From Candidatus Thiodiazotropha sp. (ex Monitilora ramsayi) (lineage in GTDB: Bacteria; Pseudomonadota; Gammaproteobacteria; Chromatiales; Chromatiaceae), in the NCBI GenBank assembly GCA_025655595.1, contig JAHXIO010000005.1, forward strand, positions 434,001 to 498,000: a DNA stretch of 64,000 nucleotides. Reading direction: 5' to 3'. Shown piece by piece: positions 38,327 through 47,432 of this stretch; position 1 is the first letter of the stretch; each line of letters starts with the position of its first letter. The notes beneath the pieces were generated by a model. The model saw only the letters and a program-made list of their open reading frames with translations. It made no database searches and was not told where the DNA came from. The translations under genes were made by a program, and so were the position numbers.

Positions 38327-38749
38327 CTATTCCCAGTCAGCAATGCCCGGTTCAGATACAATCTTGATGTCACACAGTTGTAGATAGTCATCGAGACTGT
38401 TCTGAGTATCAACAATCCGTGCCAATGCATAATCCTTTTTGCCAATCACGAGTTTTATGTGATGGTGCGGCAAGGGAACTTGCGCCTTTCCGTTATCAAC
38501 TTCAACCAAAGTGAACGGCTCAATCAGCGATTGGTTGTAATAGAGGCGGTAGTGGATTTTTTTTGGCTTGGAGTCTGTAAACTGGCAGGCCCAGGATTCG
38601 GTGTAATCTTCATCATTCGGCAATGGGGACTGTCGTTCGACCCGGATGTCTACATCATAGCGATAGATATAGATGCCTAATTTATCTTGGTGTAGCCAGT
38701 CGGTAGGATGAGCACGCTGCAGTATATGCAATAGTTGTTCATAGGTCAT
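38327..38749 (-). CDS. Conserved-looking hypothetical protein, 140 aa
   Basis: Start taken at ATG 38749 (MTYEQLLHILQRAHPTDW); the longer frame to 38905 reads antisense into the next gene. Soluble, rich in Tyr and charged residues, with segments GIYIYRYDVDIRVERQ and KKIHYRLYYNQSLIEPFTLVEVDNG suggesting beta strands, and KVIGKKDYALARI-like end. No family recognised. It lies 35 nt downstream of the DUF2892 gene on the same strand and may share its transcript. No restriction, toxin or nuclease motif seen. Confidence 0.55.
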   Translation of the reverse strand: MTYEQLLHILQRAHPTDWLHQDKLGIYIYRYDVDIRVERQSPLPNDEDYTESWACQFTDSKPKKIHYRLYYNQSLIEPFTLVEVDNGKAQVPLPHHHIKLVIGKKDYALARIVDTQNSLDDYLQLCDIKIVSEPGIADWE

Positions 38750-38784
38750 TGTTACATTCTTCTTTGATAACCTTACTATTGTTT

Positions 38785-39003
38785 TCAAGGGCCTTCGGTT
38801 TTGTCTGTGGCGACTTGACGTGTACTGAGTCCAAAGATGGCATAACCAGGGCACCAACCAACAACCACAGTCACGATAGGAACCAGGCCGATAAGGCCAA
38901 ACCAACGTGTGCTGCCTTCGAGAAGAAATACCAGGCTTAAAAGCACAACACCGAGAACAACTCGTGCAACCTTGTCAATAGGATGTCCTACATTTTTTTC
39001 CAT
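38785..39003 (-). CDS. DUF2892 family small membrane protein
   Basis: 72 residues from ATG 39003, preceded by AAGGAGG. MEKNVGHPIDKVARVVLGV is the typical start; two membrane helices (VVLGVVLLSLVFLLEG; GLIGLVPIVTVVVGWCPGY) and a CPGYAIFGLSTR end match DUF2892/YgaP-type transmembrane modules, which often accompany rhodanese or sulfur-handling proteins. No rhodanese is present here. Function unknown. Confidence 0.85.
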   Translation of the reverse strand: MEKNVGHPIDKVARVVLGVVLLSLVFLLEGSTRWFGLIGLVPIVTVVVGWCPGYAIFGLSTRQVATDKTEGP

Positions 39004-39284
39004 ATGTGCCTCCTTCCCCAGTTTGTGACTGTTTGCCGCTCCAAGATCAAGGAAAACCATATGTTTCATGGCTGAATTCAGGTGACCCTCTACCTCGAAC
39101 AGTAGGTAGTGGATACTGATTCGCTCCCCCTTGAGAAACAGGGGGATAATAGAAGTTTAGACTATGTGGCCTGATTGGATAGAGAGTAATTCAGTACTGT
39201 GATTGTAATGGAGTTCACGCATTTTTAGTTCGCAGGGGAGGGGATTGTGCCAAGTCTCTCTTTGGGTAGTGTCAAGATGAAGTC

Positions 39285-39404
39285 ATGAAGATTGTCACAA
39301 AGGACTCAGATACCTTATACCTAAAAGAAATTAAACAGTGATTGGAAGATCATGGGATTCCAATCTTTGTATACAGGAAGATGCAGCATGTCTTCTTAGT
39401 CTGA
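39285..39404 (+). pseudogene. Possible DUF2007-like small protein with internal stop
   Basis: ATG 39285 encodes MKIVTKDSDTLYLKEIKQ, then TGA at 39339-39341, then LEDHGIPIFVYRKMQHVFLV in the same frame to TGA 39402. The pattern of a short N-terminal strand, helix and LEDHGIPIFV resembles DUF2007 signal-transducing proteins. Short and unconfirmed. The rest of 39004-39847 shows no gene. Confidence 0.35.
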
Positions 39405-39847
39405 TAATTGTGACGCCGGCGGTGATAGATCTATTTAGGGCATCTGTGTGATGGTGCTGGAAATTGATAGATGCCCCTGCCCATGAAGTAACTAATGGAG
39501 TGGGTGTCGAAGCTTTTTGAATAGGCCTGCACGATAATGTCTCATAGTTCAGTAAGCAGACTTTTACCATGATTCAACTGAGCGTAAATGGTGTGCTGAT
39601 TACCTTGAGATTTTTTTATCTGAATACAGCTCAAAATCCTTGGTTAAAAAATCCTGTTGCTGCTGGTTTTCCACCACAGATGTGATCTTGATCAACAAGG
39701 GAGCCGCATGGTCGGAATAAAGGGTCTGGTAGCCACCGGTAGTCGGTCTATGGTAAGCGGTATTACATCTGTGTTGGTGCATGAACCCACCAGTGTTGAA
39801 CCGCTGGGAAATTGCCGCGATTCCCTTGCGGGAGGGACCCACATGCG

Positions 39848-41500
39848 CTATTTCGCCCGGCAGGCCAGTACCAGGGCCCAGAACTCGGAGAAGTCGTTGA
39901 TCACCACGTCGGGCTTGTGAGGAAAGCGCTTGCTGCCGGGAAAGATCTTGTTGAGCCAGTTCAGACCCCACTGGGCACCGTTGAAGAACACACTGGTGAC
40001 GCCTGCACTCTTGGCAGCGATGGTATCGGTAGTACTGTCCCCTACATACCATACCTCCGGCCCCAGCTCGCGTTCGAGATTATCCACCGCCTTTTGTAAC
40101 TGATCGGTGTGCGGTTTGCGCCGCACCGTGTCGTTGCCACAGACATGGGTGAGGAAGTAAGGAGACCAGTCCTCGCCGTTGACGTTGGCCAGCTCTGCCA
40201 CAAAGAACTCGCGATCGCGATTGGTGATCACACCCATCGGCATGTCGATGGCGTTCAGCCCCTGTAGCACCTGTCGCACCTGAGGTTCGAACGGTAGTGC
40301 CGTACCGTAGTACTTGTTGTAGTGTCGGGTAAAGTGATCGTGGGCGATGCGCTTGGCCTCATCATCTTCACCAAACAACACTTCGAAAATATCTGTACGG
40401 GAAATCTTGCGGTCCGCCTTGATCTTGGGGTGCAGCTGCCGGTACTCGCGTACATGGGCTACCAGCTTCATGTCTTCAGGTGACTTGGCTCGTTCCGGCG
40501 TAACCAGTCGGGGCATCAGGTCCAACTCCTCGAACTCAGCCAGCACGTCGTCAACTGCGTGGTACATGGCATCTAGGGTGTCGACCAGAGTGGCGTGCCA
40601 GTCAAACAGAATTAACGAGGGTGGCGTCAACTTGGCAACTGCCGGGTGCCAGTCCGGCTCGAGGCGTGGAGGTGGCGGTCGTCTCGGTGGCTGGTGTGCA
40701 GGCCGTTCTGGAAGGCTAAGCCCACAGTGAGAAAGCAAATCGAGCAGCCCGTCAAAATCTGGCACCACCCCGTCCGGCAGATAGTGACTATGACTGCCAC
40801 TGAAGGTGCGGGTAAACCAGTCATCGGGCCACATGGCGCCGTTGTAGAAAACTGGTGTAACCCCCGCACGGCGGGCGGTGGCCATATCGCTCTGGCTGTC
40901 CCCTACGTACCAGACTGAAGCGTCTGCCTCCAGACCCTCCGACTGCGCCGCCTGTTCCAGAATATCAGGCGCTGGTTTGTAGCGCCGCGCCTCGTTGCCG
41001 CAAAAGCACACACCAAACAGTGGCTGCCAGCGGCCGTCGTCCACCACCGCCATCTCTGCGTCGAGAAACTCGCGACTGCGATTGGTCGCTATGCCGAGCT
41101 TGATGCCACAGTCTTTCAGATAGCGAAGATAATCAAAGATGCCGTCCTGAAAAGGCGTAACCGCGCCATAAAAGCGCCTGTAGTTGTCGTTATAAGCCTG
41201 GTGCGCAGCGTTCTTGGCCAGTTCGTCACTGCCAAACAATACATCAAAAATGTCCGTTCTGGACACCCGCCGTTCGGCCAATATACGCGGGTGCAAGTGA
41301 CGGAAAATTCGAATGTAGCGCAGCAGTTTTTCGTCGTCGACATTACGCGCCTGGGATTCGGGAATCATGTAAGGCAGCAGGTCCAGCTCGTCCAGCTGGG
41401 CAAGCAGAGCCTCCACGGCCTGATACATGGCGTCCGAAGTGTTGACCAAGGTCCCGTGCCAGTCGAACAGGATCAGCCTGGGAGGCGTGATTGGGTGCAT
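39848..41500 (-). CDS. Tandem HAD-superfamily hydrolase (two fused HAD domains)
   Basis: 550 residues made of two homologous HAD domains (~1-260 and ~291-550) joined by a Pro/Arg linker with PPRRPPPPRLEP. Each domain has motif I FDWHGT (Asp13) or FDWHAT (Asp300), motif II ATNRS / ITNRD, motif III RYKPAPD / RRKPHTD, and motif IV YVGDSQSD / YVGDSTTD. In motif I the usual second Asp (D-x-D) is replaced by His in both halves, a change also found at that position (Ala) in phosphonoacetaldehyde hydrolase (D-W-A). Catalysis is thus plausible but not by the standard phosphatase acid/base. Both halves also share RTDIF(D/E)VLFG, so duplication happened within this lineage. Substrate unknown. Confidence 0.85.
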   Translation of the reverse strand: MHPITPPRLILFDWHGTLVNTSDAMYQAVEALLAQLDELDLLPYMIPESQARNVDDEKLLRYIRIFRHLHPRILAERRVSRTDIFDVLFGSDELAKNAAHQAYNDNYRRFYGAVTPFQDGIFDYLRYLKDCGIKLGIATNRSREFLDAEMAVVDDGRWQPLFGVCFCGNEARRYKPAPDILEQAAQSEGLEADASVWYVGDSQSDMATARRAGVTPVFYNGAMWPDDWFTRTFSGSHSHYLPDGVVPDFDGLLDLLSHCGLSLPERPAHQPPRRPPPPRLEPDWHPAVAKLTPPSLILFDWHATLVDTLDAMYHAVDDVLAEFEELDLMPRLVTPERAKSPEDMKLVAHVREYRQLHPKIKADRKISRTDIFEVLFGEDDEAKRIAHDHFTRHYNKYYGTALPFEPQVRQVLQGLNAIDMPMGVITNRDREFFVAELANVNGEDWSPYFLTHVCGNDTVRRKPHTDQLQKAVDNLERELGPEVWYVGDSTTDTIAAKSAGVTSVFFNGAQWGLNWLNKIFPGSKRFPHKPDVVINDFSEFWALVLACRAK

Positions 41501-41750
41501 GGTGTTCTTTCGTTTCCCCCGCCGTCTATCTAAGACTAGCCCGAATATTTTACCAGCGTCCCAAAATCCAAGTTTTACACGACGATAGAAAAACTTGCAG
41601 GTAGGGCGGAGAGCCAGTTTGGGTGTTGATGTACATGTCTACGAACCCCTCTGAACTGAACAGACATTTTTCTATCAAATTATCGAACAACACTACCCGT
41701 ATTTTCTGTCAACAATGGAAGTCCAGGGCCTGTTCGTCCTGGTAGTCGGG

Positions 41751-42275
41751 TTATTTTTTTCTGGTGGGAGATACGATGCGGTCAACGGAAAAACCCCACA
41801 AGCCAAGATGGTGATGGCGGGCCACCTTCTCCAGTGCGCTATAGTGAAAGGGCGCGTCCGGTAGGGCGAGAGCCCACCCTTGTTCGAGGAGATAAGCGCT
41901 CAAATCCAAACCTTCATCGAAAGTGGATTTGTTTACCCGACACTGCGCGGTGAAGCTTCCGTCCCGGTTGGCTCCTGTGGTTTCACAGTGCACAAAACCC
42001 TGGATCTTGAATTTGAGTGCAACAGCGGCTCTCGAACCGCACAGGGGTGGGTTGAAAAAGAACTTGCAAGTCTTTCCGGTGCGGGGAATGTGTATGCCGT
42101 GAAGATGTATCGTGCGGCCTTTGATCCTTAGGCTTCCGTCTTCGTTAACGAAGGCGTAGCTGTGGAACGTACGCGCGTTGGCTGAGTTGATCGGCCAGGA
42201 TGCCAGGAGACCGGAAAGCACAATCACACATACGCGTAAGGTACGGTTCAAAAGTCGCGTTGAAGTAGACACCAC
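41751..42275 (-). CDS. Exported SNase-like (thermonuclease-fold) protein, probably inactive
   Basis: 174 residues from GTG 42275, signal peptide VCVIVLSGLLASWPINSANA. The mature part follows the staphylococcal nuclease fold: IKGRTIHLHGIHIPRTGKTC, CGSRAAVALKFKI, FTAQCRVN, DLSAYLLEQGWALAL, and ARHHHLGLWG. The active-site series R..D..PE of SNases is replaced (LHGIHIPR), so nuclease activity is doubtful; several cysteines could form disulfides. Not linked in an operon. Confidence 0.75.
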   Translation of the reverse strand: MVSTSTRLLNRTLRVCVIVLSGLLASWPINSANARTFHSYAFVNEDGSLRIKGRTIHLHGIHIPRTGKTCKFFFNPPLCGSRAAVALKFKIQGFVHCETTGANRDGSFTAQCRVNKSTFDEGLDLSAYLLEQGWALALPDAPFHYSALEKVARHHHLGLWGFSVDRIVSPTRKK

Positions 42276-42544
42276 TGTAGGATTTCCATACGTTGTGGTC
42301 GTTACCCTGTCGATCGCACTGCAGCGTTACTGTATGAGACTCTACGTAGGTCATCCAGTTTCAAAATATTCTGGCCAGCGGGGAGTTAACGAGACCCCCA
42401 GGTTTATCCGTATCAGGGACCTGTTGCGTGAGCGGTCGCAAATGTGTCCGCAAAGGTCTTCAAAGGCTTGACCGTGTTGGCTAAGCGGACGCATGTTACC
42501 CTGTATTTGGGGGCAGTACCGGTCGCTATGACCCGTTCTATTTG

Positions 42545-42962
42545 AGATAGGTTCTGGATGTTCAGTGCCAGGTGATCGCCGGACGCACGCGAGACGCAGG
42601 GACACATCAATCTATGTCCCGCCGCTCGGAGTCCGAAAGCGCCGAATCGCGATGATCGACCTCGCCCGCCAGCACCTCGACAGCGCAGGATTTGCAACTC
42701 TCGGCTCGACAGTCGAAGGGGGCGTCGACGCCAGCCTCCAGCATGACATCTAGAACGCTCTGGTGGGACTCGACACACAGGTGTTTTCCAGAGCGGCGCA
42801 GTCCGATATCGAACTGAGCGTGCACGGCGCGCGACCCGCCCGTACCACTATCCTCGCGCAGTGCCGCAATTTCGTAGATGTCGCGGCGAGAAGGGTTGGA
42901 GCAGATGGAGTAGCGGCGAGTGGCGGGCAAGCCATCTTCGAGCCAGATGGGTACTTCTCAAC
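42545..42962 (-). pseudogene. VanB-type (PDR family) oxidoreductase, broken gene
   Basis: Three pieces of one protein are legible on the minus strand. From ~42962: VPIWLEDGLPATRRYSIC, SNPSRRDIYEIAALRED and GTGGSRAVHAQF (flavin domain). It then jumps directly to SHQSVLDVMLEAGVDAPFDC and RAESCKSCAVEVLAGEVDHR (2Fe-2S ferredoxin domain, Cys pattern present), ending at TGA 42607-42609. After a +1 shift MCPCVSRASGDHLALNI supplies the normal C-terminus including the last ligand. The NAD-binding domain (~150 residues) and N-terminus are deleted. The intact ancestor would be a reductase for a Rieske oxygenase. Confidence 0.75.
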
Positions 42963-43085
42963 CAGGGTGCGTGCATTCGTCGACCTGATGGCCGCGCGCC
43001 TGCGCGCCGGTCTGGCGCTGAACCGATCGGCGAAATAGGGTGTTCGACAGATTGCCATTGGAAGCAGATTCCACTTGCGTCGCAA

Positions 43086-43388
43086 CGCTGCGCTTTAGCA
43101 CGCTAATGACCAAACCTCACACCTTGATTGGCGTATTTTTAGGGGGCAACAGTGCCTATTGGATGAGTGTGAACAGTCCCTAGTTTAGCGCTCTGCGATA
43201 GAGGCAATCCCACCCCCCCCTGAGTCCAACGAGGATTCCGGCAATGCCAGTGAGACCGTCAGGTAAGTAACGGCTTGCTATGACTTTTCGAATTCGTTGG
43301 CGGCTTGATGGTCTAATTTTCGATAAAGAAATGCCCCGGACCCCTGCCGGAGACGCTGATACCGGGACTTCTACAGGGACTCTGAACG
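43086..43388. other. Gap upstream of the histidine kinase gene
   Basis: About 300 bases with a C-run at 43210-43218 and no supported gene; presumably the promoter of the three-gene signalling cassette. Confidence 0.4.
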
Positions 43389-46208
43389 ATGCTTGTGCAA
43401 GAAACCACAGCCCTGCGAAGCGCGGGCGATGTAGACGGCGCCCTGTTCAAGGCGATCGTCGACGCCGTGGTCGATGCCATCGTGGTCATCGACGTGGAAG
43501 GTCGCATCTGCATGGCAAACCCTGCCACCGAGCAGCTTTTCGGCTACCCGGCGGAAGATCTTGTGGGCGAGAACGTCGCCGTACTCATGCCCGAGCCATA
43601 TCACAGCGAGCACGACGGTTATCTGCGTGACTACCTGGAAACCGGCCGACGCAAGATCATCGGTATCGGCCGGGAGGTCTCGGGGCGGCGGCACGACGGC
43701 AGCACCTTCCCCATGTATCTCTCGGTGGCGCCGGTAAACCTAGACGATCGGCATTACTTTGCGGGAATCATCCACGATCTCAGTGCGCAGAAGGAGACCG
43801 AGGAAGCGCTGCGACAGAGCCGCCGCAGCCTGAATACCCTGATGAGCAACGTTCCGGGCATGGTCTATCGCTGCCGCAACAACCACGACTGGACCATGGA
43901 GTTCGTGAGTCAGGGGGCAGTGGAACTTACCGGCTACCGTCCCGACGAACTGGTGGGTGAAGATGCAGTCATTTACGCTGACCTGATTCATCGCGAGGAC
44001 CGGGATGCCTTGTGGGATGAAGTGCAGGCAGCAATTGAGGAGCGTCGTGCCTTCGAGCTTACCTACCGCATCCGGACCGCCACGGGCGAGGAGAAATGGG
44101 TGTGGGAGCAAGGACAGGGCGTGTACTCAGAGGACGGCAACCTCGCGGCACTAGAAGGACTCATCCTCGACATCAGTGAGCGGCGGCAGACGGAATCCGC
44201 GCTCCGCGCCCTGGCGGGGTCGACGGTCCTGGGAAACGATGACGGCTTCGTAACGCGTTGTGTACGCGAACTCGCTCGTACCTACGACGCGCAGTACGCA
44301 TTCGTGGGCGTATTCGCGAATACCGATCGCCGATCCATACGTACCCTTGCGAGTTGGGCCGGTGAGGGTTTCGGCGAGAACTTCACCTACGCTCTGGCCG
44401 GGACGCCTTGTGAAGAGGTCCTGAACAGGCAGGCGGAGATTATCCCCCGCAACGCGGCTATCCTGTATCCCCGGGACAAGCTCCTGCGGCAGATGGGCGT
44501 GGAAAGCTACTTCGGTACTCCATTGGTGGACTCCTCGGGGGCGACCATCGGCCTGGTCTCGGTCATGGACACCCGTCCCAAGCAGCCCAACTTCTGGACA
44601 CAACCTATCCTCGGCGTCTTTGCCAACCGTATTGCCCTGGAGCTGGAACGGCAGCGGGCCGAAGAACGTTTGCGCCAGAGTGAGGCCTACATGCGCCTGA
44701 CTCTGGAGAACGCGCCGATCGGCATCGCCTCGGCGGACCTGGATGGAAGGCTGATCGACGTGAACCCCGCATACGCCAATCTGCTGGATTATCCCCGGAA
44801 TGAACTGGTGGGAATGTGGCTCGCCGACATCACCCACCCGGAGGACCGCGAAGAGACCCGCCGCCACTTCGAGGCGCTGGTGCGAGGAGACATTTTGAGC
44901 TATGAGTTGCAAAAGCGTTTCCTGCGCCGGGACGGCGGCGTGATCTATGCGCGGGCGCGGGCAGGCCTGGTGCGAGATGCTTCGGGACGGCCGGTGCGGG
45001 TCGTCAGCGAGGTGGAGGACGAGACCGAACGCCTGCGATCGGCGCAGGAGATTCAGCGCATGCGAACCTACCTCGAGAACATCATCGACTCCATGCCGTC
45101 GGTGTTGGTCGGGGTGGATGCTGGTGGCCGTGTGACCGAGTGGAACCGCAGTGCCGAGCGCAGTACGGGAATCACCCCGAGCGATGCGGTCGGGCGCGAC
45201 TTTCCTACCGTGTTTCCCGAGCTTTCCGGACAGATGGCGAACGTGACCGAGGCGATCCGCCGCCACGAGTCCATCCACACCGAGCGCATGCCGATGAAAA
45301 GTGACGGAGAGACGCGCTACGCACAGGTAATCGTCTACCCGCTGCTGGCTAACGGTGCCGTGGGTGCGGTGATTCGCATGGAAGACATCACCGAGCGCAT
45401 TCGCATGGAGCAGATGATGGTTCAGACCGAAAAGATGCTCTCGTTGGGCGGGCTGGCGGCGGGGATGGCCCACGAGATCAACAATCCGCTCAGCATAGTC
45501 TTGCAGAGCGCGCAAAATGTCTTGCGGCGCATATCGGAAGACCTGCCGATCAATCGTGCCACGGCCGTGGAAATGGGGGTGGATCTTCACGCGATGCGCC
45601 GGTATTTGGATGCCCGTGGAGTGACGGAGTTTTTGACCGGAATTCAGGAGGCGGGTAGCCGTGCCACCCGGATCGTAGCGGATATGCTTGCCTTCAGTCG
45701 TCACAGCGCCTCTCAGCTCACCCCCAACCCGCTGGATGAGATGCTGGAAACGGTAATACGCCTGGCCGGGAGCGACTACGATCTCAAGAAGAAATATGAT
45801 TTCCGCCAGATTGAAATCGTGCGCGACTACGATACCGGGCTTGGTGAGGTGTGCTGCGACCGCACCCAGATCGAGCAGGTGTTTCTCAACCTTATCAAAA
45901 ACGCGGCCCACGCCATGGCCGATGCGGGCACACCGCCGCCTCGCCGCATCCGCTTAGGCACGCGCCGCGAAGACGGATATGCCTGCATTGAAATCGAGGA
46001 CAATGGTCCGGGCATGGACGAGGCCACGCGCGAGCGTGCTTTCGACCCCTTCTTCACCACCAAGGAGGTGGGCGCCGGCACCGGTCTGGGGCTTTCGGTG
46101 TCGTACTTCATCATCACCGAGCAGCACAAGGGCTCGATCGACGTCGCTACGCGTGAGGGTAAGGGCTGTTGTTTTACCATCCGGCTACCTATCTCGGGTG
46201 CGTCGTGA
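43389..46208 (+). CDS. Soluble multi-PAS/GAF sensor histidine kinase
   Basis: 939 residues, no membrane segment. Order: PAS1 (~20-130, FixL-like GRRHDGSTFPMYLSV), PAS2 with PAC (~145-275), GAF (~290-430, FVGVFANTDRR..FGTPLVDSSG), PAS3 (~445-560), PAS4 (~565-685), HisKA with phospho-acceptor His695 in GMAHEINNPLS, and HATPase (~770-935; NLIKNAAHAM, DNGPGMD, GTGLGLS). It is a cytoplasmic kinase whose signal could be redox, haem-bound gas or a small molecule. The REC-PP2C gene begins 45 nt after its stop, so the kinase is the likely phosphodonor for that protein. Confidence 0.93.
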   Translation: MLVQETTALRSAGDVDGALFKAIVDAVVDAIVVIDVEGRICMANPATEQLFGYPAEDLVGENVAVLMPEPYHSEHDGYLRDYLETGRRKIIGIGREVSGRRHDGSTFPMYLSVAPVNLDDRHYFAGIIHDLSAQKETEEALRQSRRSLNTLMSNVPGMVYRCRNNHDWTMEFVSQGAVELTGYRPDELVGEDAVIYADLIHREDRDALWDEVQAAIEERRAFELTYRIRTATGEEKWVWEQGQGVYSEDGNLAALEGLILDISERRQTESALRALAGSTVLGNDDGFVTRCVRELARTYDAQYAFVGVFANTDRRSIRTLASWAGEGFGENFTYALAGTPCEEVLNRQAEIIPRNAAILYPRDKLLRQMGVESYFGTPLVDSSGATIGLVSVMDTRPKQPNFWTQPILGVFANRIALELERQRAEERLRQSEAYMRLTLENAPIGIASADLDGRLIDVNPAYANLLDYPRNELVGMWLADITHPEDREETRRHFEALVRGDILSYELQKRFLRRDGGVIYARARAGLVRDASGRPVRVVSEVEDETERLRSAQEIQRMRTYLENIIDSMPSVLVGVDAGGRVTEWNRSAERSTGITPSDAVGRDFPTVFPELSGQMANVTEAIRRHESIHTERMPMKSDGETRYAQVIVYPLLANGAVGAVIRMEDITERIRMEQMMVQTEKMLSLGGLAAGMAHEINNPLSIVLQSAQNVLRRISEDLPINRATAVEMGVDLHAMRRYLDARGVTEFLTGIQEAGSRATRIVADMLAFSRHSASQLTPNPLDEMLETVIRLAGSDYDLKKKYDFRQIEIVRDYDTGLGEVCCDRTQIEQVFLNLIKNAAHAMADAGTPPPRRIRLGTRREDGYACIEIEDNGPGMDEATRERAFDPFFTTKEVGAGTGLGLSVSYFIITEQHKGSIDVATREGKGCCFTIRLPISGAS

Positions 46209-46253
46209 TCGAACCCCCGCACTTCGGAGTCGGGAGGCTGACTGGAGGGTGTT

Positions 46254-47432
46254 ATGGAGGATAGGGCATGTATCCTTACGATCGATGACGAGGCCGGCAT
46301 CCGGCAGAATCTATCGGCCTACTTGGAGGATTGCGGCTACCGGACACTGGAGGCGGCGGACGGCAGCGAAGGAGTGGAGGTCTTTCGTCGTGAGCGGCCC
46401 GACGTAGTGCTTTGCGATCTGCGCATGCCGACCATGGATGGATTGCAGGTCTTGGCGCTGATCCGCGAAGAGTCGCCGGAAACACCGGTCATCGTCGTAT
46501 CTGGCGCCGGAACCACCGGGGATGTGGTGGAAGCCCTGCGAAACGGTGCCTGGGACTATCTGACCAAGCCCATCGAAGACATGGAGTTCCTGGCAAGCGC
46601 CGTGACGCGGGCCTTGAACCGGGCACGCCTGGCACGGGAAAACCGCGAGTACCGAGAGTCCCTCGAACTGCTGGTCAAAGAGTTGAAGCACACCCTGAGC
46701 TTGCTAGAGGAGGACGAGAAGGCCGGTCGCAATCTGCAGCTTCGCCTGCTGCCGCCGGACGGTCAGGTCCTGCTGGGCTGCACGTTTAAACGCCGTCTAT
46801 ACCCATCCACCTACCTGAGCGGCGATTTCGTCGACTATTTCCTCCTAGATGCTAACCGCATCGGTTTCTATATGATCGACGTATCGGGGCACGGCGCAGC
46901 CTCAGCCTTTCTGACGGTGATGCTGCGGACCACGGTAAACCAGTACTGCGAGGCCTACCGCCAAGACGAGGATCACACTGCCGAACATCCCGAGAGAACT
47001 CTCGAGCGGCTCAACAACGATCTGTGCCATCAGCAACTGGACAAGTACCTCACCATATTCTACGGCATCATCGACCTGGGCAAACACAGCCTCACCTGGA
47101 GTGCCGGCGGCCAGTTTCCATATCCGATACTGAGCGACGGGCAGCACCCTCGATTTCTCGACGCACCCGGCTTTCCCGTGGGGTTGGTCGACACGGCGGA
47201 TTTCGCCAGCCACTCGATCGCGCTGCCGGAACGCTTCTCACTGCTGCTGGTCTCAGATGGTGTACTCGAGCTATTGAACGATACGGAAACCGACGACGTT
47301 CAGACCTTGTTACTCGAGCGGCTTGAGCACACTGGCCTCGACATCGAGGCGGCAACAGAGGTGCTGGGTGTCGAAGAGCGGCACAATCTGCCCGATGACG
47401 TAACCTTCCTCCTGGTGACAAACGCGCAATGA
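46254..47432 (+). CDS. Response regulator with PP2C (RsbU/HsbR-type) phosphatase output
   Basis: 392 residues; GGAGGG before the ATG. Residues 1-125: REC domain with Asp10/Asp11, phospho-acceptor Asp55 (LCDLRMPTMDG) and Lys in LTKPIED. A helical linker (~130-165) follows, then a SpoIIE-type PP2C domain with GDFVDYF, IDVSGHGAAS, WSAGGQFPYP, LVSDGVLE and PDDVTFLLV metal-binding motifs. It should dephosphorylate the STAS antagonist encoded next, which overlaps it by 4 nt. The pair resembles HsbR-HsbA of Pseudomonas, but HsbR's separate kinase module is not evident, leaving only REC plus phosphatase. Confidence 0.92.
   Translation: MEDRACILTIDDEAGIRQNLSAYLEDCGYRTLEAADGSEGVEVFRRERPDVVLCDLRMPTMDGLQVLALIREESPETPVIVVSGAGTTGDVVEALRNGAWDYLTKPIEDMEFLASAVTRALNRARLARENREYRESLELLVKELKHTLSLLEEDEKAGRNLQLRLLPPDGQVLLGCTFKRRLYPSTYLSGDFVDYFLLDANRIGFYMIDVSGHGAASAFLTVMLRTTVNQYCEAYRQDEDHTAEHPERTLERLNNDLCHQQLDKYLTIFYGIIDLGKHSLTWSAGGQFPYPILSDGQHPRFLDAPGFPVGLVDTADFASHSIALPERFSLLLVSDGVLELLNDTETDDVQTLLLERLEHTGLDIEAATEVLGVEERHNLPDDVTFLLVTNAQ

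Noticed and set aside
42607..42930. Functional ferredoxin gene from the 107-codon frame
   Set aside because: The ferredoxin part is fused to half a flavin domain and loses its last cysteine to a frameshift, so it is a broken reductase and not a free ferredoxin.
44151..45911. 586-codon open frame antisense to the histidine kinase gene
   Set aside because: High-GC shadow frame; no family resemblance or ribosome binding site, while the sense strand encodes clear PAS, GAF and kinase motifs.
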